Shown: positions 1 through 8,255, numbered from the stretch's first letter. The stretch is DNA of 64,000 nt from Neobittarella massiliensis (ex Bilen et al. 2018) (GCF_900289145.1 NZ_OKQO01000009.1:1-64000), one strand, 5' to 3'. Numbers and translations are program-made. Notes: generated from the sequence alone by a model not told the origin.

Positions 1-51
1 AAAAAAATACGCACCTATTGTGGGAAAATTATTAAGATGTGTCGCACTTAA

Positions 52-79
52 ATTATATTATTTTAGCAAAAAATGTCAA
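52..79 (-). promoter_or_regulatory. sigma-A promoter reading out of the left edge
   Basis: On the minus strand TTGACA (79-74) and TATAAT (57-52) are separated by 16 bases in an AT-rich tract. It points to a gene lying left of the window. No coding sequence is visible in bases 1-104. Confidence 0.65.
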
Positions 80-104
80 GGTACTAAGTGCTATGTTTTA
101 TCAA

Positions 105-413
105 CTATTTGATGTGACATAGCCTTACCATAAACAGCCCGGGAACACTGTAGGCTCCCCCTGCTGCCGGCGGGTAGCCCAGCACCGCTATCGTCTGCCG
201 GCAACACTCGTCTCCGGGGCGGTAAAAGCTGATATCCCGGTCCAGGCAGTGGGCCAGGCAGGCCCGCAGGACCCCGTCGATCACGGGCAGATCCTGATAT
301 TCTAGTGCATCCAGCACCACGGTGTCGCCCTGTATGGCAAAATGGCAGCTGGCCAGTTGGCCGCTCTGATCGCGGGCCACAAAACAGTCGCCTTGTCGGC
401 TGATGGTGATCAC
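105..413 (-). CDS. small hypothetical protein coupled to rluB (degenerate GNAT-like?)
   Basis: This 102-residue protein starts at a GTG (413-411) whose last bases overlap the TGA stop of the upstream rluB (GTGA overlap), so it is probably translated by coupling. I do not recognise the family with certainty. The middle reads as a beta strand (VVLDALEY) followed by a helix (DGVLRACLAHCL) and a C-terminal LGY, the order seen in the second half of GNAT acetyltransferases, but the length is too short for a whole GNAT fold and no acetyl-CoA loop (Q/RxxGxG/A) is present. It contains several cysteines, including a CC pair near residue 68. A function linked to ribosome modification is suggested only by position. 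No strong terminator follows its TAG stop. Confidence 0.6.
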   Translation of the reverse strand: MITISRQGDCFVARDQSGQLASCHFAIQGDTVVLDALEYQDLPVIDGVLRACLAHCLDRDISFYRPGDECCRQTIAVLGYPPAAGGAYSVPGLFMVRLCHIK

Positions 414-1162
414 CGCTCCTCGCCCCTCTCCTGGGCCAGGCCCGCCGCGTTTCGCAGAGCAGCGACCTCCTGCTTGGTCAGATCGCGGTACTTGGCCGGG
501 CCCAACATGCCCAGCTTTACCGGGCCGTAGGCGGTGCGCTTTAGGCGGGCCACTTCCAGCTCCAGCGACTCGCACATGCGGCGGATCTGCCGGTTGCGCC
601 CCTCGCGGATAACGAATTCCAGCACACAGCGGCCGGGAGACTTATCCAGCACCCGCACGATGGCCGGCGCCGTCTTGCGGCCATCCAGGTAAATGCCTTC
701 CGCCAGCTTGGCCAGCTGCTCGTCGCTGGGCTCGGGCCGCACCGTTACCCGGTAGGTCTTGCTCACCTTTTTGCTGGGGTGCATCATCAGGTTGGCAAAC
801 TCACCGTCGTTGGTACACAAAAGCAGGCCCTCCGAATTTTTGTCGAGTCTGCCGATGGGGAACAGCCGCTGGTCCTCGCCGGCCAGCAGTTGCGCCACAC
901 AGCGGCGGTCGAATTCGTCTTTCATGGTGGTGACGAACCCGCGGGGCTTGTGCAGCATGATATAGCGCTGCTCCACCCTGAGCCCCCCCACCCGCTCGCC
1001 GTCTAAGGTGACCAGGTCGCGGGCCGTATCGATCTTGTCGCCCAGGCTGGCCGGGTGGCCGTTCACCTTGACCCGGCCCTTGCGGATATACTCCTCCGCG
1101 TGGCGGCGGGAACACACGCCCCAAAGGGACATGGCCTTTTGCAGTCGGGTATCTCTTGCCAT
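410..1162 (-). CDS. rluB: 23S rRNA pseudouridine synthase RluB family
   Basis: This 250-residue enzyme isomerises a uridine of 23S rRNA helix 89 to pseudouridine (by family, U2605). An S4-type RNA-binding domain occupies about residues 4-60 (LQKAMSLWGVCSRRHAEE, then GRVKVNG), followed by the RsuA/RluB catalytic domain. The catalytic aspartate lies in the motif GRLDKNSEGLLL at about residue 100, and the family signature EGRNRQIRRM is present near 190. The start was put at ATG 1162 because GGAGTGA lies 5-10 bases upstream and the protein then begins exactly at the S4 domain; an open frame continues further upstream but is not conserved-looking. It is followed by a translationally coupled small gene. 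RluB, RluE and RluF are close relatives; RluB is the usual assignment in Firmicutes. Confidence 0.93.
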   Translation of the reverse strand: MARDTRLQKAMSLWGVCSRRHAEEYIRKGRVKVNGHPASLGDKIDTARDLVTLDGERVGGLRVEQRYIMLHKPRGFVTTMKDEFDRRCVAQLLAGEDQRLFPIGRLDKNSEGLLLCTNDGEFANLMMHPSKKVSKTYRVTVRPEPSDEQLAKLAEGIYLDGRKTAPAIVRVLDKSPGRCVLEFVIREGRNRQIRRMCESLELEVARLKRTAYGPVKLGMLGPAKYRDLTKQEVAALRNAAGLAQERGEER

Positions 1163-1329
1163 CGTCTCACTCCTATAAATCTGGCTGTCTCGCGCAGCCG
1201 TATCCTCTCCGGTCTCTCCCCTGCCGGCGGTGGCGGGGGGCCGGTCGTTTTCACACTCAAACAAGCGCCGCCATCAAACAGCACACCGGCTGCGGCGGCA
1301 GGTATTCTCCACACAGCAGTCGTCTTTTA

Positions 1330-1358
1330 ATCATAACACTAAAAAGAGCAAAGGTCCA
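1330..1358 (-). promoter_or_regulatory. possible rluB promoter
   Basis: On the minus strand a TGGACC -35 and a TATGAT -10 are 17 bases apart, with a TGT extension directly before the -10. It lies about 170 bases upstream of the chosen rluB start. The -35 is weak. Confidence 0.4.
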
Positions 1359-1648
1359 CACCCGTTTTGCGCCGGTACACAGCCGGGTATTTTCGGTGTA
1401 AATTGCCGTTTTAGGGTTGCGCCCGGCAACGGGCAGGTGGTACTATTAAGAAAAAGCCGAGCTGTGCTCAAACGGCGGATATCTGCCGCTCAGGGCGGGC
1501 TCCTGCCCACAGAGAGATACGGGGCCATCGCGCCCGGGCAGGGGCTCGTTTTTCTGCGTTTGGCGCCGGGCCGTGGGGCTCCGTGTAGGCCTCTGTGTAT
1601 GGGGCGCCGGCGCCAGTGCCATACTCAGCTTGTAAAGGGGTTGTTACC
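1359..1648 (+). promoter_or_regulatory. mgtE promoter and long structured leader
   Basis: TTGCGC (1417-1422) and TACTAT (1441-1446) are 18 bases apart and could be the mgtE promoter, leaving a leader of about 195 bases. The leader carries short GC-rich inverted repeats: CGGCGGATATCTGCCG (about 1474-1489), GGGCGGGCTCCTGCCC (1493-1508) and GGCGCCGGCGCC near 1603. Such a leader in front of a magnesium channel gene suggests cation-responsive control, but the conserved M-box (ykoK) core is not recognisable. Otherwise there is no gene in bases 1163-1648. Confidence 0.35.
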
Positions 1649-2995
1649 ATGGGGAAACATTTGGACAGCGGTGAGCTCTTAGATCTGCTCTTACACGCGC
1701 CCGATGATCTGCTGCAAGAAAAGCTGGAGTACGTGCACCCGGCCGATATCCTGCAGCTCATCCACGACGAGGAGGCCGACCCCCGAGAACTGCTGAGCCG
1801 CCTGAGCGAGGAGCAGATCGCCGATATCATCGACGAAGAGGAGGAGGAGGACAAGTACGAGCTGCTCAAGCTGTTCCCCTCCATCCGACAGGAGCAGATC
1901 GTCGACGAGATGTCCTCCGACGAGCTGGCCGACCTCATTGGCTCTATCGAGAATGAGGGGGAGGCCAAAGCCCTGCTGGATAAGATGTCGCAGGAGAACC
2001 GGGAAGACGTGGGGCAGCTGCTCTCGTACGACCCCGATACTGCCGGCGGTATCATGGCCACCGAATTTATCACCATCTACGACAACAAGACCGTGCAAAG
2101 CACCTTAAAATATTTGCGCGAGATCGCCGATGAGGTGGAAAACGCCTATTCGCTGTACGTGACCGACCGCCAGGACCACCTGCGGGGCACGCTCGATTTA
2201 AAAGATATCGTCACCTCCTCGCTGGAGACGCCCATCATGGAGGTGATGAACCCCCACGTGCTGAGCGTGCCGGTAGAGATGGATCAGGAGGAAGTGATCG
2301 CTCTATTTGACAAGTACAGTGCCGTCGAGCTGCCCGTCGTCAACGGCGACAACCAGATCGTGGGCATCATCACCGTCGACGACGCCATGGACGTCATGCG
2401 CGAAGAGGCCACCGAGGATATCCACTATATGGGCGGTGTGGCCGGCGAAGAAAAGGTGGACGGCAGCTTGGGCGAGTCGCTCAAGAGCCGGCTGCCATGG
2501 CTGCTGGTCAATCTGCTCACCGCCTTTTTGGCCTCCAGCGTGGTGGGCCTGTTTCAAGAGACCATCGGCAAAGTGGTACTGCTGGCCACCATCATGCCCA
2601 TCGTCACCGGCATGGGCGGCAATGCCGGCACCCAGTCGATGACCCTCATCGTGCGGGGCATCGCCCTGGGCGAGCTCGACCGCGACAACGCGCTGCGGGT
2701 CTTCGCCAAAGAATGCGGCGTCGGGGTATTCACCGGTCTGGTCATCGGGGTCATCGTGGCGGTAGCCAGCGCGCTGGTGGGTGGCAACCCGGTGCTGGGT
2801 CTGGTCACCGGCTGCGCCATGCTCCTCAACATGGCGGTAGCTACCGCCACCGGCTATGCCGTACCGGTAGTGCTCAAAAAATTGCACGTCGATCCGGCGC
2901 TGGCCTCGGCGGTGTTCGTCACCACTGCCACCGACGTGATGGGCTTTTTCTTCTTTCTGGGGTTGGCCACCCTGTTTTTGCCGCTGCTTCTATAG
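1649..2995 (+). CDS. mgtE: MgtE magnesium channel/transporter
   Basis: This 448-residue protein is a Mg2+-gated Mg2+ channel of the cytoplasmic membrane. The order is typical: an acidic N-terminal superhelical domain (about residues 10-130), two CBS domains (about 135-255; the second contains ELPVVNGDNQIVGIITVDD), a connecting helix, and a C-terminal pore domain of five membrane helices (about 285-448). Pore-region sequences MPIVTGMGGNAGTQS and the late AVFVTTATDVMGFF are characteristic, the latter carrying the ion-site aspartate. ATG 1649 was selected because AAAGGGG lies 8-14 bases upstream. The gene appears monocistronic: it has its own leader and is followed by a strong hairpin terminator. 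Length matches the family. Confidence 0.96.
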   Translation: MGKHLDSGELLDLLLHAPDDLLQEKLEYVHPADILQLIHDEEADPRELLSRLSEEQIADIIDEEEEEDKYELLKLFPSIRQEQIVDEMSSDELADLIGSIENEGEAKALLDKMSQENREDVGQLLSYDPDTAGGIMATEFITIYDNKTVQSTLKYLREIADEVENAYSLYVTDRQDHLRGTLDLKDIVTSSLETPIMEVMNPHVLSVPVEMDQEEVIALFDKYSAVELPVVNGDNQIVGIITVDDAMDVMREEATEDIHYMGGVAGEEKVDGSLGESLKSRLPWLLVNLLTAFLASSVVGLFQETIGKVVLLATIMPIVTGMGGNAGTQSMTLIVRGIALGELDRDNALRVFAKECGVGVFTGLVIGVIVAVASALVGGNPVLGLVTGCAMLLNMAVATATGYAVPVVLKKLHVDPALASAVFVTTATDVMGFFFFLGLATLFLPLLL

Positions 2996-3037
2996 GTCCC
3001 GTACCGCCTGCAGGTCGGACCCGCTCAAGATCAAAAT

Positions 3038-3083
3038 AGCCCCTACCGGTCATCTTCCCACCGACCGGTAGGGGCTGTTTTTC
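3038..3083 (+). terminator. intrinsic terminator of mgtE
   Basis: A perfect 14-bp stem (AGCCCCTACCGGTC paired with 3063-3076), an 11-base loop and a GTTTTT tail. Confidence 0.92.
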
Positions 3084-3184
3084 ATTTTATAATGTGAGTT
3101 TTTCGATAAACTTTATTCCTGTTCTTCAGGCGCTTGCCCTGTAGTATTTGTACTCTCTGCGGTATGCTCATCCCATAGAACTTG

Positions 3185-3782
3185 GAGATGATCGATATAA
3201 AAAATATGTCCGTCTATTTTCTTGTCTGCTCTTGGCGCTGGCCCGTCTGGCAGGTTGTGGCACCACTTCTGCAGGTAAAGACCGGGGGCCGGCGAAACAT
3301 CTTCGTCTGGCAGCGGCAGCAAGGTCCAACTGCTCCCCACTACCCGTACCGCGTTTGTCAGCGACCTATGAAAGTTGTTTGCGGATAAAAACCTTGAGTT
3401 ACAGGCGATGAGCGAGGAACTGCCTCAGGACAACGGCCAGGAACTGACTGACCGCTATGCGGTGCGCGACCCGGCCCACCCCACCAGGTCCTGGGGCGGC
3501 CTTAACTGCACGTATCAAAAAAGCGGGCAGCTGCTGTCTGTAACGGTAGACGGCAAACTGGCTGCCCTCACCGACAGCACCGGCTGGTACACCCCTAGAC
3601 TGCATCGTCTACCCCATCGACAAAAAAACGATTACCAGCAGGTATTCGACGCGCTGGATATCCCCGCGATCACCGCTGGCGGCGACCAGGGCCCCACCCA
3701 AAACAGCGGTGTTCACTACCTTTTTATGTGCCTTGACACCGACGACTGGATCTTCTCTATGCCCCCCAGCACCGCCAGCTAA
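3185..3782 (+). pseudogene. decayed lipoprotein gene, several frameshifts
   Basis: No single frame is open across this stretch, but pieces of one protein can be read in successive frames. The first is a lipoprotein signal peptide (KKYVRLFSCLLLALARLAGC) with lipobox LAGC ending near 3276, in a frame that lacks an ATG. The second begins near 3375 (FADKNLELQAMSEELPQ ... SGQLLSVTVDGKLAALTDSTGWYT). A third short piece in the +1 frame (LDCIVYPIDKK, about 3597-3630) ends in a run of seven A, after which the former frame resumes (NDYQQVFDALDIPAITAGGD ... WIFSMP) up to the TAA at 3780. At least three indels are therefore needed to restore it. The original product would be a secreted lipoprotein of about 190 residues of unknown role. 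GGAG before 3187 may be the old ribosome binding site. Confidence 0.6.
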
Positions 3783-3832
3783 AAAACAGAAGAAGAGCCT
3801 GCGACCGCTGTCGGTCGCAGGCTCTTCTTCTG
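3781..3832 (-). terminator. intrinsic terminator of the carboxypeptidase gene
   Basis: A perfect 20-bp inverted repeat (3787-3806 with 3813-3832) begins five bases after the minus-strand stop codon and is followed on that strand by six T. On the plus strand it also closes the decayed lipoprotein gene. Confidence 0.92.
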
Positions 3833-3836
3833 TCTG

Positions 3837-5021
3837 TCAGTCCTTTACGAACCATCCCTTGATCCAGTCAAAAATGCCGCCCGTCTTTTTCTTGTCGCCG
3901 GTTTTTTTGCCCTTTTCGGGCACTTCTTCGGTGGCGGTCACCGGCAGGCGGTACTCGCCGCCGTCAGGGCTGCGGTAAACCACCTCCCCCACCACCTGCC
4001 CCGCGGTGATCGGGGCGTAGATAAAGCCGGGCAGCTGTACGGTCTTTTGCAGGCTGCTGCCCTCTTTGAGCAGCAAAAAGTCCAGGTCGCTCTGCACGGT
4101 GATCTGCACGCTGTCTTTGCTGCCGCCCACCACCGGCAGACTGCTCTTTTCCTCCGGTGGCAGCTGCTGGGTACTGCCGGTGGCAAAGGCGTAATCGTAC
4201 AGTGCGGTGTGGGTCTTCCAGTCCTCGCCGCAGTTGAGGGTCACACAGATGAGCGTGCTGCCCTCACGGGTGACCGCCGACACCAGGCAGCGGCCGGCCT
4301 TTTTGGTAAAGCCGGTCTTTATGCCGCAGGCGCCGTCCAGCTCCCGCAGCAACCGGTTCGAATTTTTCAGGTGCCAGGTGTCTCCGTTTACGGTGATCGC
4401 CGCGGTAGATGAGGCGCAGATAGCGGCAAAATCAGGGTTTTGCAGCGCCGCTTTGGCCAGCAGCGCCATATCGTAGGCGGTGGAGTAGTGGTCGTCATCC
4501 GGCAGCCCGGCCGGGTTGGTAAAATGGGTGTTGCGCATGCCCAGCTGGGCGGCCCTCTGGTTCATCATGTCCACAAAGCCGTCTCCGCCCACGATGTGCG
4601 CCACGCTGCGGGCAGCATCGTTGCCGCTCTTGAGCATCATCCCGGTGATCAGGTCGCGCAGCGTCAGCTGATCGCCCTCCCGCACGCCCAGGCTGCTCCC
4701 CTCTACCGTCACATCCTCTTTGCGCATGGTATACACCGTATCCAGCGAGCCGTTCTCCACCGCCAGCAGCGCCGTCATGATCTTGGTCGTGCTGGCCATG
4801 GGCAGCTGCTGGTGCATATTGCCCTCTAAAAACACCTGCCCGGTCTGGGCGCTCATCAGCACAAAGGCCTGGGCCTCCACCGCCGGCGGCGCATCGGGGT
4901 CGGCGGTCTGCTCGGCCGCCCACGCTGCTGGCACCCACAGCACCGCGGCCGCCAGCAGCGCTCCCAACCAGCGCCGCAGGGGGTGCCTATGTGCTTTTTT
5001 CTCTGTTCGCTGACCTCTCAA
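3837..5021 (-). CDS. D-alanyl-D-alanine carboxypeptidase (PBP5/DacA-DacF family)
   Basis: This 394-residue penicillin-binding protein trims the terminal D-Ala of peptidoglycan stem peptides outside the membrane. A signal peptide occupies residues 17-36 (LRRWLGALLAAAVLW, cut after AWA). The serine-peptidase S11 motifs are all present: STTK at 77-80 with the nucleophile Ser77, SGN at 132-134 and KTG at 235-237. A C-terminal PBP5-type beta domain follows (about 285-375) and the end is WIKGWF, a plausible membrane-associating helix. The TTG start is supported by AGAGGTGA six to seven bases upstream; the nearby ATG is out of frame. It is the last gene before a terminator and lies 84 bases downstream of the PatB gene. 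A second paralogue (dacF-like) is at 56525-57748. Confidence 0.93.
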   Translation of the reverse strand: MRGQRTEKKAHRHPLRRWLGALLAAAVLWVPAAWAAEQTADPDAPPAVEAQAFVLMSAQTGQVFLEGNMHQQLPMASTTKIMTALLAVENGSLDTVYTMRKEDVTVEGSSLGVREGDQLTLRDLITGMMLKSGNDAARSVAHIVGGDGFVDMMNQRAAQLGMRNTHFTNPAGLPDDDHYSTAYDMALLAKAALQNPDFAAICASSTAAITVNGDTWHLKNSNRLLRELDGACGIKTGFTKKAGRCLVSAVTREGSTLICVTLNCGEDWKTHTALYDYAFATGSTQQLPPEEKSSLPVVGGSKDSVQITVQSDLDFLLLKEGSSLQKTVQLPGFIYAPITAGQVVGEVVYRSPDGGEYRLPVTATEEVPEKGKKTGDKKKTGGIFDWIKGWFVKD

Positions 5022-5105
5022 AACGCATCACCTCTGCCGCTTTTAGTGTATGCGCGCCGTCCCGGCAACATGCCGGCGCACACAGACGAACCGCGGCTCC
5101 GGCAC

Positions 5106-6287
5106 TCAGAACTGTTCGCTCCACCATGTCTCATAGGCCAAAACACCCCGTTTTAGACGCTGCAGCCCCGCGTATAGCTGGGCCCTGGGGCAGGCGATAT
5201 TCATGCGCAAAAACTGTTCACTGCCGCCGCCGAACTGCGCCCCGCCCGACAGGTAGAGCCCTGTCTTTTGCCGCAGATGATCGGCCAAGTCCGCCCCGCT
5301 GCCCCGCACCTGCCGGCAGTCCAGCCACAGCAGGTAGGTCGCCGTCGACGGCACCACCTGTACCTGGGGCAGCTCTTTTTTTAAATAGGCGGCAGCCGCC
5401 TGTTTATTCTGGTACAGGTAGCTGCGCAGCGCTTCCAGCCAGGGGCCGCCACTGGTGTAGGCAGCCACCGCGGCGGTGATGGCAAAGGTGTTGGGTTCTG
5501 CTATCTCATCGGTGCCCAGCGCCCGCTCTACCCGGTGCCGCAAAGCCCCGCTAGGCACCAGTACGGCCGACGTCTGCAGGCCGGCCAGGTTAAAGGTCTT
5601 GGTCGGCGCGACGCAGGTGATGCTGTTTTGCCGGCAGTCATTCGACACGGCGGCAAACGGCGTATAGTTCTGTCCCGGGTCGGTCAGGTCGCAGTGGATC
5701 TCGTCCGCGAGTACCAACACATGGTGGCGCCGGCACAGTGCGCCGATCTCCTCCAACTCAGTGCGGTCCCATATCTTGCCGATTGGGTTGTGGGGGTTGC
5801 ACAACAGCATCATCGTGGTCTGCGGGTCCGCCAGCTTTTGCTGCAGGTCGGCAAAATCGATGTGGTAGCGCCCGCCGTCGTACACCAGCCGGTTCTCCAC
5901 TACCTGGCGGCCGTTATTGCGGATGCAGTTATAAAAGATGTTAAAGACCGGCGTCTGCACCAGCACCTTCTCTCCCGGGGTCGTCAATTTGCGGATCGCG
6001 CTGGATATCGCCGGCACCACACCGGTACAGTAAAGTATCCACTCGCGGGGGATCTGCAGCCCGTGGCGCTGTGCCCACCAGCTGCTTATCGCCCGGTACC
6101 AGTCCCCCGGCACCTCTGTGTAACCAAATATCCCGTGGGCGGCCCTCTGTGTGATCGCGCGCTGTATCTCCGGTGCCACCAAAAAGTCCATATCCGCCAC
6201 CCACATGGGCAGCTCTTCACCGCCCACCGCCCATTTTAAAGAGTTGGTGCCGCGGCGGTCCACCACGGTGTCAAAATCATACTGCAC
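5106..6287 (-). CDS. patB: PatB/MalY-type C-S beta-lyase aminotransferase
   Basis: A 393-residue fold-type I PLP enzyme of the cytoplasm. The family cleaves cystathionine, cysteine S-conjugates and related thioethers to pyruvate, ammonia and a thiol. The opening YDFDTVVDRRGTNSLKW and the WVADMDF motif are diagnostic for the PatB/MalY group. LCNPHNPIGKIW (about 160) and VLADEIHCDL (about 195) hold substrate and PLP contacts, and the Schiff-base lysine lies in APTKTFNLAGLQ near residue 230. Start GTG 6287 has GAGGTGA nine bases upstream. It sits 19 bases after the cyclophilin-like lipoprotein gene and belongs to the same minus-strand run. A role in thiol or sulfur metabolism within the redox island is inferred. 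Confidence 0.9.
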   Translation of the reverse strand: MQYDFDTVVDRRGTNSLKWAVGGEELPMWVADMDFLVAPEIQRAITQRAAHGIFGYTEVPGDWYRAISSWWAQRHGLQIPREWILYCTGVVPAISSAIRKLTTPGEKVLVQTPVFNIFYNCIRNNGRQVVENRLVYDGGRYHIDFADLQQKLADPQTTMMLLCNPHNPIGKIWDRTELEEIGALCRRHHVLVLADEIHCDLTDPGQNYTPFAAVSNDCRQNSITCVAPTKTFNLAGLQTSAVLVPSGALRHRVERALGTDEIAEPNTFAITAAVAAYTSGGPWLEALRSYLYQNKQAAAAYLKKELPQVQVVPSTATYLLWLDCRQVRGSGADLADHLRQKTGLYLSGGAQFGGGSEQFLRMNIACPRAQLYAGLQRLKRGVLAYETWWSEQF

Positions 6288-6306
6288 GGCGTTTCACCTC
6301 CAGTTT

Positions 6307-6852
6307 TTATACCCGCTCTATCACTGCGGTAGAGCCCTCTGGCAGTGCTGCCAGCTGCTGCAGCCCGCTCTCCACCCGGCCCATGTAATAAAGCCCCTGG
6401 GCATAGGGCTGATCCCCGTAAAAAAACACCAGGTTGCCCCAGGGCCCATAGCAGGCCACATCCCCCACCGCCGGGTCGTAGCCCGCCTCTCCCCGGCCCG
6501 CCAGATCTTGGGGCAGGTAGGCGATCTTCTCGGCGCCGGCAAAATCCTCTATGGCCACCTCTGCCGGCAGCTGTGTCAGCAGGCTCTGGGTGGCGGCATT
6601 CTCTTCCAGCACAGCTTCGGCCGTGCCGCCGGCAAAAGTCAGCCGGATGCGGGTACCCACAATTGCCGGTGGCACCGTCTCCCCGCTCGCAGTACCGGCC
6701 GCCGCCTCTCTGTCCCGGCTCTGCGCCGGGGGAGACGATACCCGTGTAGCGGTCTCTTTTCTACCGGTGCTCGCCCCGCTGCAGCCAAATAGTACGATAC
6801 AAAAAAGCAGTGGCAGCCACATTTTTCGCCGTGATCCTGGTCGTCTTTTCAC
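6307..6852 (-). CDS. cyclophilin-like lipoprotein
   Basis: A 181-residue lipoprotein. The signal sequence MWLPLLFCIVLFGCSG ends in an FGC lipobox with Cys24, followed by a Ser/Thr/Glu-rich linker. From about residue 68 the protein matches the small cyclophilin-like domain (PF18050 type): IRLTFAGGTAEAVL, then PAEVAIEDFAGAEKIAYLP, a YDPAVGDVACYGPWGNLVFFY core and a final IERV strand. This domain has a beta-barrel like cyclophilin but lacks the prolyl isomerase active site and is often encoded beside flavodoxins in anaerobes. The start is a GTG with GGAGGGA about nine bases upstream. It lies 29 bases after the DUF3737 gene, consistent with an operon. Its ligand is unknown. Confidence 0.82.
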   Translation of the reverse strand: MKRRPGSRRKMWLPLLFCIVLFGCSGASTGRKETATRVSSPPAQSRDREAAAGTASGETVPPAIVGTRIRLTFAGGTAEAVLEENAATQSLLTQLPAEVAIEDFAGAEKIAYLPQDLAGRGEAGYDPAVGDVACYGPWGNLVFFYGDQPYAQGLYYMGRVESGLQQLAALPEGSTAVIERV

Positions 6853-6881
6853 TTTTTAGTCCCTCCCCGGTACAGAGTCTC

Positions 6882-7748
6882 TCAACTGGCTGTGCGTATA
6901 TTTCCCCGGCAGACGATGCGGATCTTGTCGGGGTCTACCTGGTCTGGCTGCACGATCAATTCGCCGATATAGTCGGCGCAGATGGTGCCACCGGCCGGAT
7001 TGAGCACGCTGTCGATCCCGCCCTCGATCTGGGCGTCGACTGTGGAGTACTCAAAAGCCAGCGTGGTGTTTAGCAGACGGCAGTCGCGCAGGGTCAGGTG
7101 ATCGATGTAGCAAAAGCCCTGTAGGCTCTCGATGGTACAGCCGATCAGTGTCAGGTCTTTGGCATTCCACCCCAGGTACTCCCCACTGATAAACGAGTCG
7201 TATACCGTGACGTTCTCGCTGTTCCAAAAGGCATCTTTTGACAGGAGCTTGGCGCCGTGGATCTGCACATCCGCCGCGCCGTCAAAGGGGTAATCGCCCA
7301 CCAGCGTGAGATCGCGGATGTCCATATGTCTGCTGTTCATGGCAAAGTAATCGCCGCGGGCCTGCACCTTACGCATCTGCACGTCCCGGCAGTTCCACAG
7401 CGTCTCGGCCGCTGCCAGCATCGAGACATTTTTTAAGGTGATGCCGCGGCTGCGGCGGAACGTTTTGGGAGCCTGGATCACAGTGTCCTCCACCGCGATA
7501 TCGCTGGTGTACCAGATACCGGCACGGGCTGTCTCCAACAGCGTGCAGTCGTGCATCGCGATATGCCTGCTGTACCAGAGCGGGTACTTCCATTTAAACG
7601 AGCTGCCCGTCAGCTCGATGTTGCGGCTCTCTTTCAGGGGCGACTCCCCCGCGGCAAAAGTGGTGTTGGCGATGTGCAGGTCCTGCCCCTGAAAGAGGGC
7701 CCGCTCGCCGGTAAGGTACTGCTGTCTGATCTCCTGTGTTTCGCTCAT
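6882..7748 (-). CDS. DUF3737 family protein (right-handed beta-helix)
   Basis: A 288-residue cytoplasmic protein built of short repeating strands of the kind xxIxxxxxxLxx (for example SRHIAMHDCTL, SRGITLKNVSM, SRHMDIRDLTL, SENVTVYDSFI), the layout of a right-handed parallel beta-helix. The sequence matches DUF3737 as I know it: an opening YLTGERALF, then FAAGESPLKESRNIEL, repeated aromatic-Trp rungs (WYSRHIA, WNCRDVQ, WNSENVT, GWNAKDLTL) and a closing segment with IRIVCRG. Function is unknown. ATG 7748 was chosen over an upstream in-frame GTG because GGGAGC lies eight bases before it. It follows the small MerR-tail-like gene by 85 bases and is probably cotranscribed from the promoter at 8112-8141. 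Confidence 0.87.
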   Translation of the reverse strand: MSETQEIRQQYLTGERALFQGQDLHIANTTFAAGESPLKESRNIELTGSSFKWKYPLWYSRHIAMHDCTLLETARAGIWYTSDIAVEDTVIQAPKTFRRSRGITLKNVSMLAAAETLWNCRDVQMRKVQARGDYFAMNSRHMDIRDLTLVGDYPFDGAADVQIHGAKLLSKDAFWNSENVTVYDSFISGEYLGWNAKDLTLIGCTIESLQGFCYIDHLTLRDCRLLNTTLAFEYSTVDAQIEGGIDSVLNPAGGTICADYIGELIVQPDQVDPDKIRIVCRGNIRTAS

Positions 7749-7833
7749 CTCGTCTGCTCCCTTCACACTGTGCCGGGGACCCGGCCCCTGTGGCCAGCCC
7801 CCGGCTCATCTTTGCATGTATGCACCCGGTCCT

Positions 7834-8073
7834 TTACCGCGGGGGACACCCCTCCTTTTTTATCTGGTACACCAGATAATCCAGGCAGTCGATGCGGCGC
7901 TGTTCCCGGTGCAGCACATCCATCAGCTCCCGCCGGTGCCGGTCCAAAAGCTGCAGCAGGTACTCGGTCTCGCCCCGCTCCCGGCACTGCAAAAAACACC
8001 TGATCAGCGCTGGCTCGCAGCCCGCGTCGCGCAAGTTCTGTATAAGCGTCTGCTGAATATCACCGGTCTTTAT
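7834..8073 (-). CDS. small MerR-tail-like helical protein with apparent ATA start
   Basis: A 79-residue, almost wholly helical protein. Its parts (DIQQTLIQNLRDAGCEP, IRCFLQC, LLDRHRRELMDVLHREQRRIDCLDYLVYQI) match the dimerisation and effector half of MerR regulators without any DNA-binding head, a type of stand-alone protein found beside redox genes in clostridia. Conserved cysteines lie near residues 18, 25, 29 and 62. A GAGGTG ribosome binding site (8086-8081) stands seven bases before codon ATA (8073-8071), and a TGA closes the frame two codons upstream, so either ATA is the start, an ATG has mutated to ATA, or translation starts at TTG 8034 without a good site. It is first in the unit that runs into DUF3737, the cyclophilin-like lipoprotein and PatB. 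Confidence 0.6.
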   Translation of the reverse strand: MKTGDIQQTLIQNLRDAGCEPALIRCFLQCRERGETEYLLQLLDRHRRELMDVLHREQRRIDCLDYLVYQIKKEGCPPR

Positions 8074-8111
8074 CGTCGATCACCTCGCTGTCTATCCTGT
8101 TTTATGGCTCT

Positions 8112-8141
8112 ATTATAAGGGAGAGGAGCAGTTCATATCAA
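8112..8141 (-). promoter_or_regulatory. sigma-A promoter of the DUF3737 operon
   Basis: Minus strand TTGATA (8141-8136), 18-base spacer, TATAAT (8117-8112). It starts the minus-strand unit beginning with the small helical protein, divergent from lysR. Confidence 0.75.
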
Positions 8142-8234
8142 ATACCTATATTAAATATATAACTATGTTTTTAAGCTATATATTTTTAGCTTTTTTTGCC
8201 ACTATTTCGCCTTTATAAAACATATGCAAAAAAC

Positions 8235-8248
8235 ATAGATATCTCTAT
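8235..8248. promoter_or_regulatory. dyad upstream of lysR, possible LysR site
   Basis: ATAGA-TATC-TCTAT is a perfect palindrome eight bases before the lysR -35 box, in an AT-rich divergent intergenic region. LysR regulators usually bind such interrupted dyads near their own promoter. Confidence 0.4.
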
Positions 8249-8255
8249 AATATAC

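Noticed and set aside
1447-1648. M-box (ykoK) magnesium riboswitch in the mgtE leader
   Set aside because: Only short similarities (GTGGGGCTCC, GGCGCCAGTG) to the M-box core are visible, in the wrong order and too close to the start codon; the paired domains and an expression platform are missing. A covariance model search would settle it.
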